This document shows positions 56,361 through 64,000 of a stretch of 64,000 bases of DNA, piece by piece (positions within the stretch are counted from its first letter, which is position 1; each line of letters starts with the position of its first letter). The position numbers and the translations under genes were made by a program. The DNA comes from Pseudomonadales bacterium. GTDB taxonomy: Bacteria; Pseudomonadota; Gammaproteobacteria; Pseudomonadales; Ketobacteraceae. The stretch spans positions 83,890-147,889 of the forward strand of contig JAGUVW010000035.1 of NCBI GenBank assembly GCA_020062665.1, in the 5' to 3' direction. The notes below the pieces were generated by a model that saw only the letters and a list, made by a program, of their open reading frames with translations, was not told the DNA's origin and ran no database searches.

Positions 56361-56873
56361 GTGAGTCATCGGATGCCACGGCACGCCTGGATGTTGTGCG
56401 TGATTGTCTTTCTGACAGGTTGTCAGTCCCTGTCCGGAATCAAGCCCCTTACTGAAGACGCTACGCTGGACGCGGAATATGCCAAGGACATTGCCCGGCT
56501 GAATCAGGAATCGGAGCGATTGCATCAGGATTTTCGTCGCAAAGGCCTGCTGGTCACCGACGCCGTCTGCAATGCCTATTTCGAAGAACTGGCCGATCGC
56601 CTGATGCCACCGCTGCAATCCGGCGGCGCGACATTCCGCGTATTTCTGGTGAAGAACGCCACGCCCAATGCGATCGCGCTTCCCAACGGCGACATCTACG
56701 TGTTCTCGGGACTGTTGACCCTGGTGCAGAACGAAGACCAGCTCGCTTCCGTGATCGCGCATGAAATCGGCCATGTGGTGCTCAAGGAAGGGGAACTCTC
56801 AAACCAGTTTTTCAGTGTGCTGGAGGAATGGAACACGATCCTCAAGGACACGAGTATTGATTGGGAACCTTAA
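56361..56873 (+). pseudogene. M48-family metallopeptidase lipoprotein, 3' part replaced
   Basis: 170 aa with GTG start at 56361 (GAGGA upstream; an ATG at 56373 is possible). Lipobox LTGC (Cys21), substrate loop LPNGDIYVFSGLL and the zinc motif HEIGH at 134-138. Full M48 proteins of this type run for about 250 or more residues and have a later Glu ligand. Here the family pattern stops near residue 142 (about base 56785) and an unrelated 28-residue end follows. Most likely interrupted by the island that begins there. Confidence 0.7.
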
Positions 56874-56908
56874 GCTTTTTCCAATGAAATCATAACTATA
56901 CCCCTGTG

Positions 56909-56937
56909 TAAAGGGCGGGATCATCCCCGCCCTTTTT
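56909..56937 (+). terminator. Rho-independent terminator
   Basis: GGGCGGG (56913-56919) pairs with CCCGCCC (56926-56932), followed by TTTTTG, about 40 bp after the truncated M48 stop. Confidence 0.85.
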
Positions 56938-56984
56938 GTTTTTCCTGACGTTTACCGTCATTCAACCCGCAATCGCTACCTTGC

Positions 56985-57009
56985 CCCCTGTTTCCCACAT
57001 GAAACGGGG
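56985..57009 (+). other. Possible oriT inverted repeat
   Basis: CCCCTGTTTC (56985-56994) and GAAACGGGG (57001-57009) form an imperfect dyad around a 6-base spacer, 38 bp upstream of the mobC-like gene. Transfer origins of mobilizable elements usually lie here and contain such repeats. No nic consensus was matched. Confidence 0.35.
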
Positions 57010-57046
57010 TGGCGGCGTAGTGTTTGCCGCATAAGGAGATGCGCCT

Positions 57047-57430
57047 ATGACCGAACCGCTGCCAACACCAAGACCCGATAAGCCATCACCCTTTTGCCTG
57101 CGCCTATCCCTGCAGGAACGGCAATGGCTGGAACAGGCTGCGGGGGGAATGCCGCTCGGCGAGTATATAAGACAGCGCCTGTTTGGCGAGGGTCGGCTCA
57201 AGCGCAAAACCCGCGTTCGCGTCCCCATCAAAGACCACCGGATGCTCAGCCAGTTGCTGGGTGAGCTGGGGCGCTCACGCCTGCCCTCCAATCTGAATCA
57301 GCTTGCCAAGGCCGTGCATACCGGCACGCTTGTCCTATCCCCCGAAGTCGAAGCCCTGCTGATGGAATCTTGCGCCGATGTGCGGAGCATGCGCGCAAAT
57401 CTGATGCAGGCTCTGGGGCTGGAGGGGTAG
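57047..57430 (+). CDS. MobC-like relaxosome accessory protein
   Basis: 127 aa. Proline-rich start, then LRLSLQERQWLEQAAGGMPLGEYIRQRLFG, a ribbon-helix-helix type DNA-binding pattern, and LGRSRLPSNLNQLAKAVHTGTL, which is the MobC signature (NLNQLAK). AAGGAG precedes the ATG. Two bases before the relaxase start. It would bind oriT and help the relaxase open the strands. Confidence 0.85.
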   Translation: MTEPLPTPRPDKPSPFCLRLSLQERQWLEQAAGGMPLGEYIRQRLFGEGRLKRKTRVRVPIKDHRMLSQLLGELGRSRLPSNLNQLAKAVHTGTLVLSPEVEALLMESCADVRSMRANLMQALGLEG

Positions 57431-57432
57431 AC

Positions 57433-58722
57433 ATGATCATCAAGGCCAGCCAGCGTGCCTCTGGCCGCGAGCTGGCACGCCACCTGCTCAACGGTCATGA
57501 CAATGAACGGGTGGAGGTGCACACCGTCCATGGCTTCATGGCAGACAACATCCCCGATGCCCTGCACGAAGCTCAGGCTCTCAGCCGGGGCACACGCTGC
57601 CGCCAGTATCTGTTTTCCGTGAGTTTGTCCCCGCCAAGGGATGAGCACGTTCCTGTCCATGTCTTTGAAGAAGCGATTGCACGGATTGGCCAGCAACTGG
57701 GGCTGGAGCACCAGCCCCATATCATCGTCTTTCATGAGAAGGAAGGCCGTCGTCATGCCCACGCAGTGTTCAGCCGCATCGACACGCAAAGCATGACCGC
57801 CATCAACCTGTCCTATTTCAAGAACCGGCTGATGGAGATTTCAAGGGAGTTGTATCTGGAACATGGCTGGACGCTGCCGCAAGGTTTTATCGACAAGCAA
57901 CAGCGCAACCCGCTCAATTTCACGCTGGAGCAATGGCAGCAGGCCAAACGCCTGCAGGAAGACCCCAAATCCATCAAGCTGGCCTTAAAGGAATGCTGGG
58001 CGGTTTCGGATAGTTGCGCCGCCTTTGCTGCGGTGATGGAGCAACATGGCTATTACCTTGCGCGCGGTGACAAGCGCGGCTTTGTTGCCGTGGATTGGCG
58101 CGGAGAGGTCTATTCCCTCTCCCGCTGGCTGGATGTAAAGGCCAAAGACCTGAAAGAACGACTGGGGCAGCCTGATAATTTACAAAGTGTCGAGGAAACA
58201 AAAGCCGGACTTGATCAGGTGCTGCGCCAGCGTCTGCAGGCGCATATCCAGACCCTCCGCGATAACTACGCGCAGAAATTCGCTCCCCTGCTGGCTCGCA
58301 AATCGGCAATGCAGGAACGGCATAATGCGGAGCGGAGAAAAATGAATGAACGCCAGCAGGCGCGATGGGATCAGGAAAGCAAGGAACGCTCTGATCGTTT
58401 AAATAAGGGGCTGCGCGCGCTGTGGGATCGCCTCACCGGAAAGCACGCCCGCATGATCGCGCAAAACGAACATGAAGCCTATGACGCGCATTTGCGAGAC
58501 CGCGCGGAGAAAGATGCCCTGATCAGCGTTCAGCTTGAAGAACGGCAAGCTCTTCAGCGTGATCTGTCACGCATGCGTGAAACACAGGAACGCGACATTG
58601 CCGATCTGAAGCATGCACATTTCACTGGAATGCCGGAAGAGCGAAAACAGGAAATTATTCAGGCTCTGGAACAGAGCGCGCCAACGCCACAGCGCGGCAT
58701 TGAAATGGATTTCAATCTTTAA
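57433..58722 (+). CDS. Relaxase/mobilization nuclease, VirD2/MobA-like
   Basis: 429 aa from the ATG at 57433. The N-terminal 200 residues are the relaxase: the metal-binding HxH (His108, His110) in GRRHAHAVFSRID and upstream VFHEKEG. The catalytic Tyr is not obvious; Tyr59 (CRQYLFSVSLS) is a candidate. The C-terminal ~180 residues are a charged coiled coil (RHNAERRKMNERQQARWDQE in part). Nicks oriT and pilots DNA with a helper T4SS. Confidence 0.88.
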   Translation: MIIKASQRASGRELARHLLNGHDNERVEVHTVHGFMADNIPDALHEAQALSRGTRCRQYLFSVSLSPPRDEHVPVHVFEEAIARIGQQLGLEHQPHIIVFHEKEGRRHAHAVFSRIDTQSMTAINLSYFKNRLMEISRELYLEHGWTLPQGFIDKQQRNPLNFTLEQWQQAKRLQEDPKSIKLALKECWAVSDSCAAFAAVMEQHGYYLARGDKRGFVAVDWRGEVYSLSRWLDVKAKDLKERLGQPDNLQSVEETKAGLDQVLRQRLQAHIQTLRDNYAQKFAPLLARKSAMQERHNAERRKMNERQQARWDQESKERSDRLNKGLRALWDRLTGKHARMIAQNEHEAYDAHLRDRAEKDALISVQLEERQALQRDLSRMRETQERDIADLKHAHFTGMPEERKQEIIQALEQSAPTPQRGIEMDFNL

Positions 58723-58745
58723 CCCTAAACATCAAGGAGGAAAAC

Positions 58746-59060
58746 ATGGTGTGTACCACATGCGACAATTGCGGGGGGATTTACCGCTGGGACTGGACAG
58801 AGGCATTTTATAAATTCGGATTTAAGGATGGCAGCGGACAAGTGGAGACTCCTGCCGTAGCAGAAGTGCTGGAACGCGCCGGATTTACCGTCTATATCGG
58901 CGGAAGCAATATTCACAACGCCGTTATTGTTTCTCTACGCAAGGGATCGCGCGAATATATCCCGTTTGATCATCCCGATTACCGCTTTGGCTATGACGAC
59001 CCCAGAGCATTCTTTCCAAAGGAAATCATTCAATTGCTGGATCGAGCGTTTCCGGCATGA
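58746..59060 (+). CDS. Small protein of unknown function in island
   Basis: 104 aa, strong site AAGGAGG before the ATG at 58746. Starts MVCTTCDNCGG, with three Cys that might bind zinc, then WDWTEAFYKFGFKDG and a mixed alpha/beta body ending FPKEIIQLLDRAFPA. Twenty-three bp after the relaxase stop, so probably co-transcribed with it. No family recognised. Confidence 0.7.
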   Translation: MVCTTCDNCGGIYRWDWTEAFYKFGFKDGSGQVETPAVAEVLERAGFTVYIGGSNIHNAVIVSLRKGSREYIPFDHPDYRFGYDDPRAFFPKEIIQLLDRAFPA

Positions 59061-59074
59061 ACAATTTCCGAAAA

Positions 59075-59644
59075 CTATTCCCCATCTGCCTGCGACAAAT
59101 ACCTTTCCAAGGTTTTCTGCGACACACCGAGGCGTTTGGCGAGGGATTTTATGGGGGTGTTGGGGTGGGATTGGAGGGTGTGTTTTGCGTATTGGATTTG
59201 CTCTGGTGTGAGCTTCCTTGGTCGCCCGATGGTTGCGCCGCGTTTTCTTGCGGCGGCCATTCCGGCCTTGGTGCGTTCGGAGATCAGATTGCGCTCCAGC
59301 TCCGCAAAGGCATTGCGGATTTGATACATGCACTTTCCCATCGGCGTGGTCGTGTCGATCTGATCGGTCAGGGAACAAAATTGAATATCTTTCTTCTCGA
59401 ACATCTCCAGCACATCCAGCGCATGACGCAGCGAACGGAAAGCGCGATCCATCTTCCAGATCACCAGAACATCACCGCGATTTAGTGTCGCCAGCGCAGC
59501 CTCGAAACCGGGGCGTCTGGCGGAGACAGCGGACAGGCCGTTATCCTCGTAAATCACATCGCACCCCGCTGCTTCCAGCGCGTCACGCTGAAGATCAAGA
59601 TGTTGTTCTTCCGTGCTGACACGGGCATATCCTATGCGCTGCAC
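59075..59644 (-). CDS. Serine recombinase (resolvase/invertase family)
   Basis: 189 aa from a GTG at 59644 with AGAGGAAGG upstream. Nucleophile Ser10 in GYARVSTEEQ, the LVIWKMDRAFRSLRHAL block with catalytic Arg residues, and a C-terminal HTH (NTPIKSLAKRLGVSQKTLERYL). Size and domains match Tn3-type resolvases and invertases. Probably resolves or integrates this island. Converges on the 58746 gene. Confidence 0.93.
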   Translation of the reverse strand: MQRIGYARVSTEEQHLDLQRDALEAAGCDVIYEDNGLSAVSARRPGFEAALATLNRGDVLVIWKMDRAFRSLRHALDVLEMFEKKDIQFCSLTDQIDTTTPMGKCMYQIRNAFAELERNLISERTKAGMAAARKRGATIGRPRKLTPEQIQYAKHTLQSHPNTPIKSLAKRLGVSQKTLERYLSQADGE

Positions 59645-59935
59645 ACTGCAAGCCTTCCTCTGTTTTAGTCCAAGTCGTTGAATCCCATAGCGGAATCTTC
59701 TGCTCTCCCGAAGCAGAGACAAAAAGGTTCCTTTTTGTTAGGATTTCCATAAGTTTTTTGCTGCAGGCGGGTGCGTTTCAAAGCGGCGGGGAAACAGGAT
59801 GTTGGGGCGGTGCGAAGGTGGTTTTCTTTGCCGTTGCACGTCAGGCCAATAAGGAACCCTTTTAACGCATCGCGCATGCAGACAAAAAACACAAGCGTTT
59901 TTTATCCCTTACATTTTTGATTGATAGGAGTTTGT
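59645..59935. other. Region upstream of recombinase with small dyad
   Basis: 291 bases with no supported gene. ACAAAAAGG-TT-CCTTTTTGT at 59719-59738 is a perfect 9-bp dyad that could be part of a res-type site or a promoter hairpin. The right end holds the ribosome site of the 59936 gene. Confidence 0.45.
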
Positions 59936-61504
59936 ATGAACGGGCTTGGCTCGGGCGCGATGGTGCGCGCCCTGATGATGGCGATTGCGTGCGGCGTTGC
60001 CGGATGCAGCGGTGGTGATGGCGGCGGTGGTAGTGGTGGTAATGACGGTGGTACGGATAATCCATCCTCCACGCGCCGCAGTATCGGCGGCACCATTCAG
60101 GGCAATGTGGGCAGTGTGACTTTGCGCTTGAATGGACAGGAACAAAATTTTACCGGTAGCACATTCACCTTCACCCCGCGCGTGGAAGATGGCGGGCAAT
60201 ACACCGTGACCTTTGTGTCAGAAAGCACGGGGCTGGTCTGCACCGTGTTTAATTCCACCGGCATGGCCGTGCAGAATGTCACCAATATTCTGGTGAACTG
60301 CTCTGCCGTTCCCAATGTCTTGCGCTATGACGATATTGAAATTCTGGGCGGGCTGGCCACAGGGGATTTTAACGGCGATGGCCGCGCCGATCTGGTGGTA
60401 ACCCTGCAAACTTTGAACGATCATCCACAAGGCGGCGGTAATCTTCTGGCGCGGTTTCTTTATGGCACGGATGGCGGTAGCTTCATGCAAGGGGCGGACG
60501 TTCAGAGCATGACCAGCATTTTAAGCAAGCGCGGGCGCATTGAGCAGGCTTCAGACCTGAACAATGACGGATTTGATGATTACATGAATGCGGGGCTGCG
60601 TAGCTTTCTGGGTAATGCGGGCATGACACCCACGCAAAGCTATACCGCCAGCACATGGTCGGGGGAACCCATCGAACTTCTGGATGTGACAGGCGATGGC
60701 ATTACGGACATGATCGGCATTGTCTTTGGTGGACCGGTGCAGCATTTTCTGGGGCTGCGCCGTGGTGTTGGGGATGGATCATTCGGCGCGGTCGAGTATT
60801 TTGCGCCCCAAGCCCTCACGCTGCCCTCTTATCCCAACAACTTCACGACCGGCGATTTTAACGGGGATGGTCATGCGGACATCATCGTTGTGGGCACAAA
60901 GTGGGTTATTGAGGAATCCGGCGCGCATCGCCGTATCTCGCTTGGCCTGTTGCGCGGGGATGGCACGGGAGGCTTCGCGCAGCCCGATCAGGCCATATTC
61001 CTGTCTGATGATTTGATCATCGAGGACAATGACAGTTTGCTGGATTTTGAATCGCAGGAACTGGCCACCGGAGACTTTAACGAAGACGGGCATCTGGATG
61101 TGGCTCTCACCTCCAGCACGAATTTCCTGCAGGTGATTTTGGGCGATGGTGCGGGGAATTTCACGCAAGGCCAGCGCGTGCGCGCAGGCCGTCAGCCTCA
61201 TCATGTGCGCGTCCATGATTTTAATCAGGACGGGCATGCGGATTTGCTTTCTGCCAATGCCACCACCCGCACCCTACATATCAATTACGGCAATGGCGAT
61301 GGCAGCTTTAGTGATGAGGCTACCGGCACGCAAGGCTGGGTCAGTATCTTCACTGACCGGGATGCGGAGTTCGGGGATGTGGTGGTCGCGGATTTTGATC
61401 TGGATGGCTATCCCGACATCGCCCTGGCCGAAGGCGGCACCGCCCCCGAAGACCTCACCGCACGCGGCTCCCTCATGTTCTTCTTCTCCCCCGGAAAACC
61501 GTAA
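59936..61504 (+). CDS. FG-GAP/VCBS repeat lipoprotein
   Basis: 522 aa from the ATG at 59936 (TAGGAG upstream). Lipobox VAGC, a Gly/Asp-rich linker and then at least seven calcium-binding FG-GAP units with the D-x-N-x-D-G pattern: DFNGDGRADL, DLNNDGFDDY, DVTGDGITDM, DFNGDGHADI, DFNEDGHLDV, DFNQDGHADL and DFDLDGYPDI. Such beta-propellers are surface adhesion or ligand-binding proteins. It is cargo of the island; possible role in cell contact (inference). Confidence 0.88.
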   Translation: MNGLGSGAMVRALMMAIACGVAGCSGGDGGGGSGGNDGGTDNPSSTRRSIGGTIQGNVGSVTLRLNGQEQNFTGSTFTFTPRVEDGGQYTVTFVSESTGLVCTVFNSTGMAVQNVTNILVNCSAVPNVLRYDDIEILGGLATGDFNGDGRADLVVTLQTLNDHPQGGGNLLARFLYGTDGGSFMQGADVQSMTSILSKRGRIEQASDLNNDGFDDYMNAGLRSFLGNAGMTPTQSYTASTWSGEPIELLDVTGDGITDMIGIVFGGPVQHFLGLRRGVGDGSFGAVEYFAPQALTLPSYPNNFTTGDFNGDGHADIIVVGTKWVIEESGAHRRISLGLLRGDGTGGFAQPDQAIFLSDDLIIEDNDSLLDFESQELATGDFNEDGHLDVALTSSTNFLQVILGDGAGNFTQGQRVRAGRQPHHVRVHDFNQDGHADLLSANATTRTLHINYGNGDGSFSDEATGTQGWVSIFTDRDAEFGDVVVADFDLDGYPDIALAEGGTAPEDLTARGSLMFFFSPGKP

Positions 61505-61523
61505 TCCCACCCCGTAAAACAAC

Positions 61524-61545
61524 CCCCGCGCCGATTGGCGCGGGG
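61524..61545. terminator. Hairpin between convergent genes
   Basis: CCCCGCGCC-GATT-GGCGCGGGG, a perfect 9-bp stem 20 bp after the FG-GAP stop. No U-run follows on this strand, so it may be Rho-aided or act for the opposite gene. Confidence 0.55.
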
Positions 61546-61603
61546 ATTCAGAGCCTACCTTCAATCTATCCCGTGTCACTATTGTGACCACAAAACTTGA
61601 CTT

Positions 61604-62575
61604 CTAGTGCTTCATATTTCTGTGCAGAAATTCAAGTGCTCGAACAATCTCATCCATATCAGGCATTTCGCCAAAGACAAGATCAGCAAAAACGCCTCTG
61701 TAAGTGGATTCCAGCGCAGAACGCCATTTCTCAAAATCCGAAAATAGCGGCGCAGCAGCTAACGGCTTTTCAAAACAGTCTGAATACTCGAAAAATCCCG
61801 CCTTTTCATCCGCGACGCAAATTGCACACAATGGCATGAATTCATCGCTCTGGACGAAAACCCTGTATTCGCCTTGGCGCAGGATGAGAGTTATATCGTA
61901 AAGATGGCGGATGCGATCAGAAAGCCGCGCCGCAGGATTTTCGTTGTAGCTGTCCTTGATAAGGCCAAGCATTTTTTCAACGAGCGTTCGGCGCACCGAA
62001 AGCACGTTGACGGAAAAACTCTCCAATCCGAACTGAGCGATCAAATCAGCTCGCTCCAGCTTGGGCAAGGTTTCCGCGATCAGCGTCTGTATCTGCCGCA
62101 ACTCATAAGGCTCAGGATGCGTGAAGGCATTCACTTCGATCATGAGTTCCGGCGAAGCCTGCCCGAATTCCGCGCCGTCAACACTGCGCGGATAGCGGTA
62201 AACGGTTTTCCGGTATTTCGAGCCCTTCGATACTCTGGGATCGTCGTCAATTTCGGTGAGGCCGCTGGCCACAACAGTCTCAACGCCTTTCAGCAATGAT
62301 TTTCGAGCGGCATCTCCTTTGCCTCCCGCAAAAACGGCCAAGTCGATGTCTTCCGAAAATCGCTCCACCAATCGGTAGGCTTTGGATAAGGACGTACCGC
62401 CTTTGAAAACCACGTCGTTGACGTGGGCGGATTCTGAAAGATGCTTCAGCGCCTTCGTTACCCAATAATCCTTTTCAATGTAAACCTGCGGCAAGCCAAC
62501 GGCTTCCGCTGTGGCTTGCACCAGCTCAGAAAAGGCTTCTGTATCCTCGTGTAATCGCATCAGCGAATTTTCCAT
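61604..62575 (-). CDS. AbiEii/AbiGii-type nucleotidyltransferase toxin
   Basis: 323 aa. Motif FKGGTSLSK (59-65) and RFSEDIDLAVF (SEDIDL, 74-79) are the nucleotidyltransferase signature of the AbiEii toxin family, preceded by EKDYWVTKAL. AbiEii-like enzymes act on tRNA and stop growth upon phage infection. Its start overlaps the end of the antitoxin gene by 16 bp. Confidence 0.92.
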   Translation of the reverse strand: MENSLMRLHEDTEAFSELVQATAEAVGLPQVYIEKDYWVTKALKHLSESAHVNDVVFKGGTSLSKAYRLVERFSEDIDLAVFAGGKGDAARKSLLKGVETVVASGLTEIDDDPRVSKGSKYRKTVYRYPRSVDGAEFGQASPELMIEVNAFTHPEPYELRQIQTLIAETLPKLERADLIAQFGLESFSVNVLSVRRTLVEKMLGLIKDSYNENPAARLSDRIRHLYDITLILRQGEYRVFVQSDEFMPLCAICVADEKAGFFEYSDCFEKPLAAAPLFSDFEKWRSALESTYRGVFADLVFGEMPDMDEIVRALEFLHRNMKH

Positions 62576-63285
62576 TCCCCAGCCATCGGCCAGTCTTTAG
62601 TATTTAGGTTTAATTTATAAGTCGTCGTCGGATTGAGCGAAAGAACCAAACTCTTCGGCACAGATAATTTCAGGCTGGAACACAGCAAGCCAACTAATGC
62701 TCGAACCTGCGGGCTGTAGTATTTCTCCGCCAGAGAAACAAGCCGTGCTTGATCCTGACCGGATAATTCAGAAATTTTCTTCCGCAGAATTTTCAGAGAT
62801 AAATTGATATTTGAATCAGGTATGGTTTTGATCTCTTTCAATGCATCAAGATACTGCAAGAGCGGCACGTCCCGTTCTTCGATAGGTACGCGCGTTACTT
62901 GGGTTTTAATCTTGATCGTGCCGAACTCTTTTTTCTGCCGCCCACCATTAACGGCCAGCGTCACGGTGCGCGGCACCTGAGTTGTAAGGCCAAGCTGGTT
63001 GAACAGCGACAGACCAGTAACATAGCCGCGCAAGCGGCCATCCTTGTAGAGCATGGAGCGCAGCAATTCGCTGTCGGATGGTTTGCGTGAGCCCAGCAGT
63101 CCCTTTTTAGGGACATAAAACCTGCCCTTGGAAAAGCGCTCCAAACGCTTTTCTTCTACCAAGCGGCTGATAGCCTTCATGACTGCCCCTGGCGATTTGG
63201 CGTAACCGGGCAGCTCCTGGTAGCTGAAAATCTTACCAGCAGGAATGCTTTCAACGCTCTTTTCTATGGTTTGGGCAATGCTCAT
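62560..63285 (-). CDS. AbiEi-like antitoxin (DUF6088 family)
   Basis: 241 aa with AGGAGGT before the ATG at 63285. The N-terminal winged helix (SYQELPGYAKSPGAVMKAISRLVEEKRLERFSKGRFYVPKKG in short parts: GAVMKAISRLV, GRFYVPKKG) matches the DUF6088/AbiEi antitoxins of type IV systems. Expected to repress its own promoter through the dyad at 63354. Confidence 0.88.
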   Translation of the reverse strand: MSIAQTIEKSVESIPAGKIFSYQELPGYAKSPGAVMKAISRLVEEKRLERFSKGRFYVPKKGLLGSRKPSDSELLRSMLYKDGRLRGYVTGLSLFNQLGLTTQVPRTVTLAVNGGRQKKEFGTIKIKTQVTRVPIEERDVPLLQYLDALKEIKTIPDSNINLSLKILRKKISELSGQDQARLVSLAEKYYSPQVRALVGLLCSSLKLSVPKSLVLSLNPTTTYKLNLNTKDWPMAGEWKIR

Positions 63286-63353
63286 GCAAAGTACCTCCTA
63301 TTACCAAACTACAGGATTAAGCCCCAAAAGACAAGTTTTTACTGCTATAAACC

Positions 63354-63378
63354 TGACATAAAATGACATTTTATGTCA
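63354..63378. promoter_or_regulatory. Operator dyad of the AbiE pair
   Basis: TGACATAAAAT-GAC-ATTTTATGTCA is a perfect 11-bp inverted repeat about 70 bp upstream of the antitoxin start. Place and form fit AbiEi autoregulation. Confidence 0.7.
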
Positions 63379-63417
63379 GAAAACAATAGCTTGAATAGTA
63401 TTCAAAGCCTTATCCCT

Positions 63418-63450
63418 GCCGCCAAGCCATGCTTGGCGGCGCGATTTTTT
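63418..63450 (+). terminator. Rho-independent terminator (+ strand)
   Basis: GCCGCCAAGC-CAT-GCTTGGCGGC followed after three bases by ATTTTTT: a perfect 10-bp stem. No + strand gene just upstream is convincing; it may protect the AbiE promoter from read-through. Confidence 0.65.
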
Positions 63451-63476
63451 GCAGCGATCAGGAAACAGACAGGCGC

Positions 63477-63506
63477 GAAAAATCGCCGCCGGAGGCTCCG
63501 GCGGCG
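63477..63506 (-). terminator. Terminator of the ardA remnant (- strand)
   Basis: CGCCGCCGGAG and CTCCGGCGGCG (63484-63494 and 63496-63506) form a strong stem; read on the minus strand it is followed by ATTTTTCG. It lies 20 bp downstream of the ardA stop. Confidence 0.8.
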
Positions 63507-63525
63507 TTCTTCCTTGCCCTGGGGC

Positions 63526-63927
63526 TCAGTGATTCCAGAATATATGCACATCCCCATGGTCAAGCTCGATGGTGAAAATGTCGCCGCCCACCTCCATGTC
63601 ATAGGCCATGGCGTTGTAGTCGATATAGCGAGCCAGATTTTCGGGAATCTGCGTGCATTCCTCCGTCAGCTCTTCGGCAAAGTCCGCCACACTTTTGTAG
63701 CATCCGGCGTATTTGTCTTCGATGGCGTCCCGCGCTTCGTCCATGCTGCTGAAATGGGCGAGCAATTCCGCGCCTAGGTCGCCATGCTCATCAATGAAAC
63801 AAGCAACCTCGTGAACGGATTCCAGCCCTGCATACTCGCTTAAAGAATAACTGCCAAAGCCTTCATGGTCATGAATAGCGTATTCCTCGGCAAAGCCTTC
63901 GGTAACCGTCCGGTGAATCCCATCTTT
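63526..63927 (-). pseudogene. ardA: Antirestriction protein ArdA, 5'-truncated
   Basis: The open frame gives EEYAIHDHEGFG, then SEYAGLESVHEVACFIDEHG, LLAHFSSMDEARDAIED, the ardA block IPENLARYIDYNAMAYDMEVGGDIFT and the end. About 45 N-terminal residues of normal ArdA are missing: the frame is closed by a TGA at 63928 and has no ATG before 63765. A different frame from an ATG at 63938 stops early. ArdA mimics DNA to block type I restriction on entry; this copy is probably inactive. Confidence 0.75.
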
Positions 63928-63952
63928 TCAGTTGCCATAATCCAGCTACTTT

Positions 63953-63980
63953 AGTGTCCACCTATTTTTAAGTGGACACT
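63953..63980. repeat. Inverted repeat at right edge, possible insertion end
   Basis: AGTGTCCAC (63953-63961) and GTGGACACT (63972-63980) flank a 10-base A/T-rich loop, just outside the truncated ardA. Could be an insertion-sequence end or an operator of the next gene; the window ends too soon to decide. Confidence 0.5.
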
Positions 63981-63984
63981 TATT

Positions 63985-64000
63985 ATGAGTACATCAAGAC
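63985..64000 (+). CDS. Start of a rightward gene, cut by the window edge
   Basis: ATG at 63985 followed by codons for Ser-Thr-Ser-Arg. Only five codons are visible. Its position beside the inverted repeat and the broken ardA makes a transposase possible, but this is not shown. Confidence 0.3.

Larger units (their letters stand above)
56785..64000. mobile_element. Mobilizable island, right end beyond window
   Basis: From the break in the M48 gene to the window edge, genes change to mobilization and defence functions: mobC-like gene, relaxase, serine recombinase, FG-GAP lipoprotein, AbiE pair and an ardA remnant. No conjugation (T4SS) genes are visible, so it would depend on a helper. The left border near 56785 is inferred from the loss of the M48 reading; the right border and the direct repeats are outside the window. 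Confidence 0.6.

Noticed and set aside
59884..59910. A/T-rich dyad AAAAAAC...GTTTTTT as terminator
   Set aside because: Low-complexity pairing only and located in the leader of the FG-GAP gene; no gene to terminate.
63373..63777. Open frame of 134 codons on the + strand
   Set aside because: It runs through two strong terminator hairpins and antisense to the ardA remnant; no ribosome site.

Overview
The window reads as chromosomal DNA of a GC-rich gammaproteobacterium. Supporting signs are a FimV-type protein with LysM domain, the arginine succinyltransferase (ast) catabolic genes, a FadL-type outer-membrane porin, an EgtB/EgtD pair and densely packed operons of hydrophobic-compound oxidation genes. 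The exact genus cannot be fixed from the sequence; a hydrocarbon-, lipid- or steroid-using marine or soil lineage is my inference. No rRNA, tRNA or CRISPR array was found.

Layout. (1) 1-3.3 kb: partial START-domain protein, PF10118-type metal-dependent hydrolase, esterase-like lipoprotein, TetR regulator. (2) 3.3-12.3 kb: two copies of an unusual membrane cassette (microproteins of 32/36 and 44 aa, a multi-pass protein of 232/237 aa, a single-pass protein of 133/154 aa). The first copy is interleaved with a CbbQ/NorQ-type AAA+ ATPase and a CbbO/NorD-type VWA protein; the second is followed by a cytochrome P450, a 117-aa protein and a FadL-type porin. (3) 12.4-22.5 kb: TetR, three divergent AveC-like membrane proteins (370, 260, 386 aa), an SDR, two more CbbO/CbbQ pairs and a 39-aa membrane microprotein. 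(4) 22.6-29.4 kb: AraC regulator and a six-gene catabolic operon (TauD-type dioxygenase, KstD-like flavoprotein, SRPBCC, SnoaL-like, SDR, CMD family) with a TetR gene and a palindromic operator. (5) 29.5-32 kb: legumain-like C13 peptidase, a small unknown protein and an MFS exporter in one overlapping operon. (6) 32.3-45.2 kb: two MalT-type LuxR regulators around a RoxA-like dihaem lipoprotein, a truncated haemoglobin, a small lipoprotein, a fatty-acid alpha-dioxygenase and a DUF1569 lipoprotein; two of these genes share a near-identical 20-bp upstream motif. (7) 45.2-56.1 kb: SlyD-like PPIase, egtB-egtD, a DUF2236/MpaB-family oxygenase, fimV-like gene, astE and astA-astD-astB. (8) 56.4-64 kb: a mobilizable island that appears to interrupt an M48 peptidase gene: mobC-like gene, relaxase, serine recombinase, FG-GAP lipoprotein, AbiE-type toxin-antitoxin pair, a truncated ardA and the edge of another element.

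The most distinctive part is 3.3-22.5 kb. Three separate MoxR/VWA pairs, normally used to activate metalloenzymes such as NorB or Rubisco, lie here without their usual clients and are instead each linked to membrane proteins: the duplicated cassette (with conserved Asp/His/Glu in the membrane part) and the AveC-like proteins (with conserved Asp/Glu motifs). I propose that these are undescribed membrane enzymes that need AAA+/VWA-assisted maturation and act, together with the P450, SDR and FadL, on a lipophilic substrate. That role is inference; the gene linkage and the conserved residues are directly visible.
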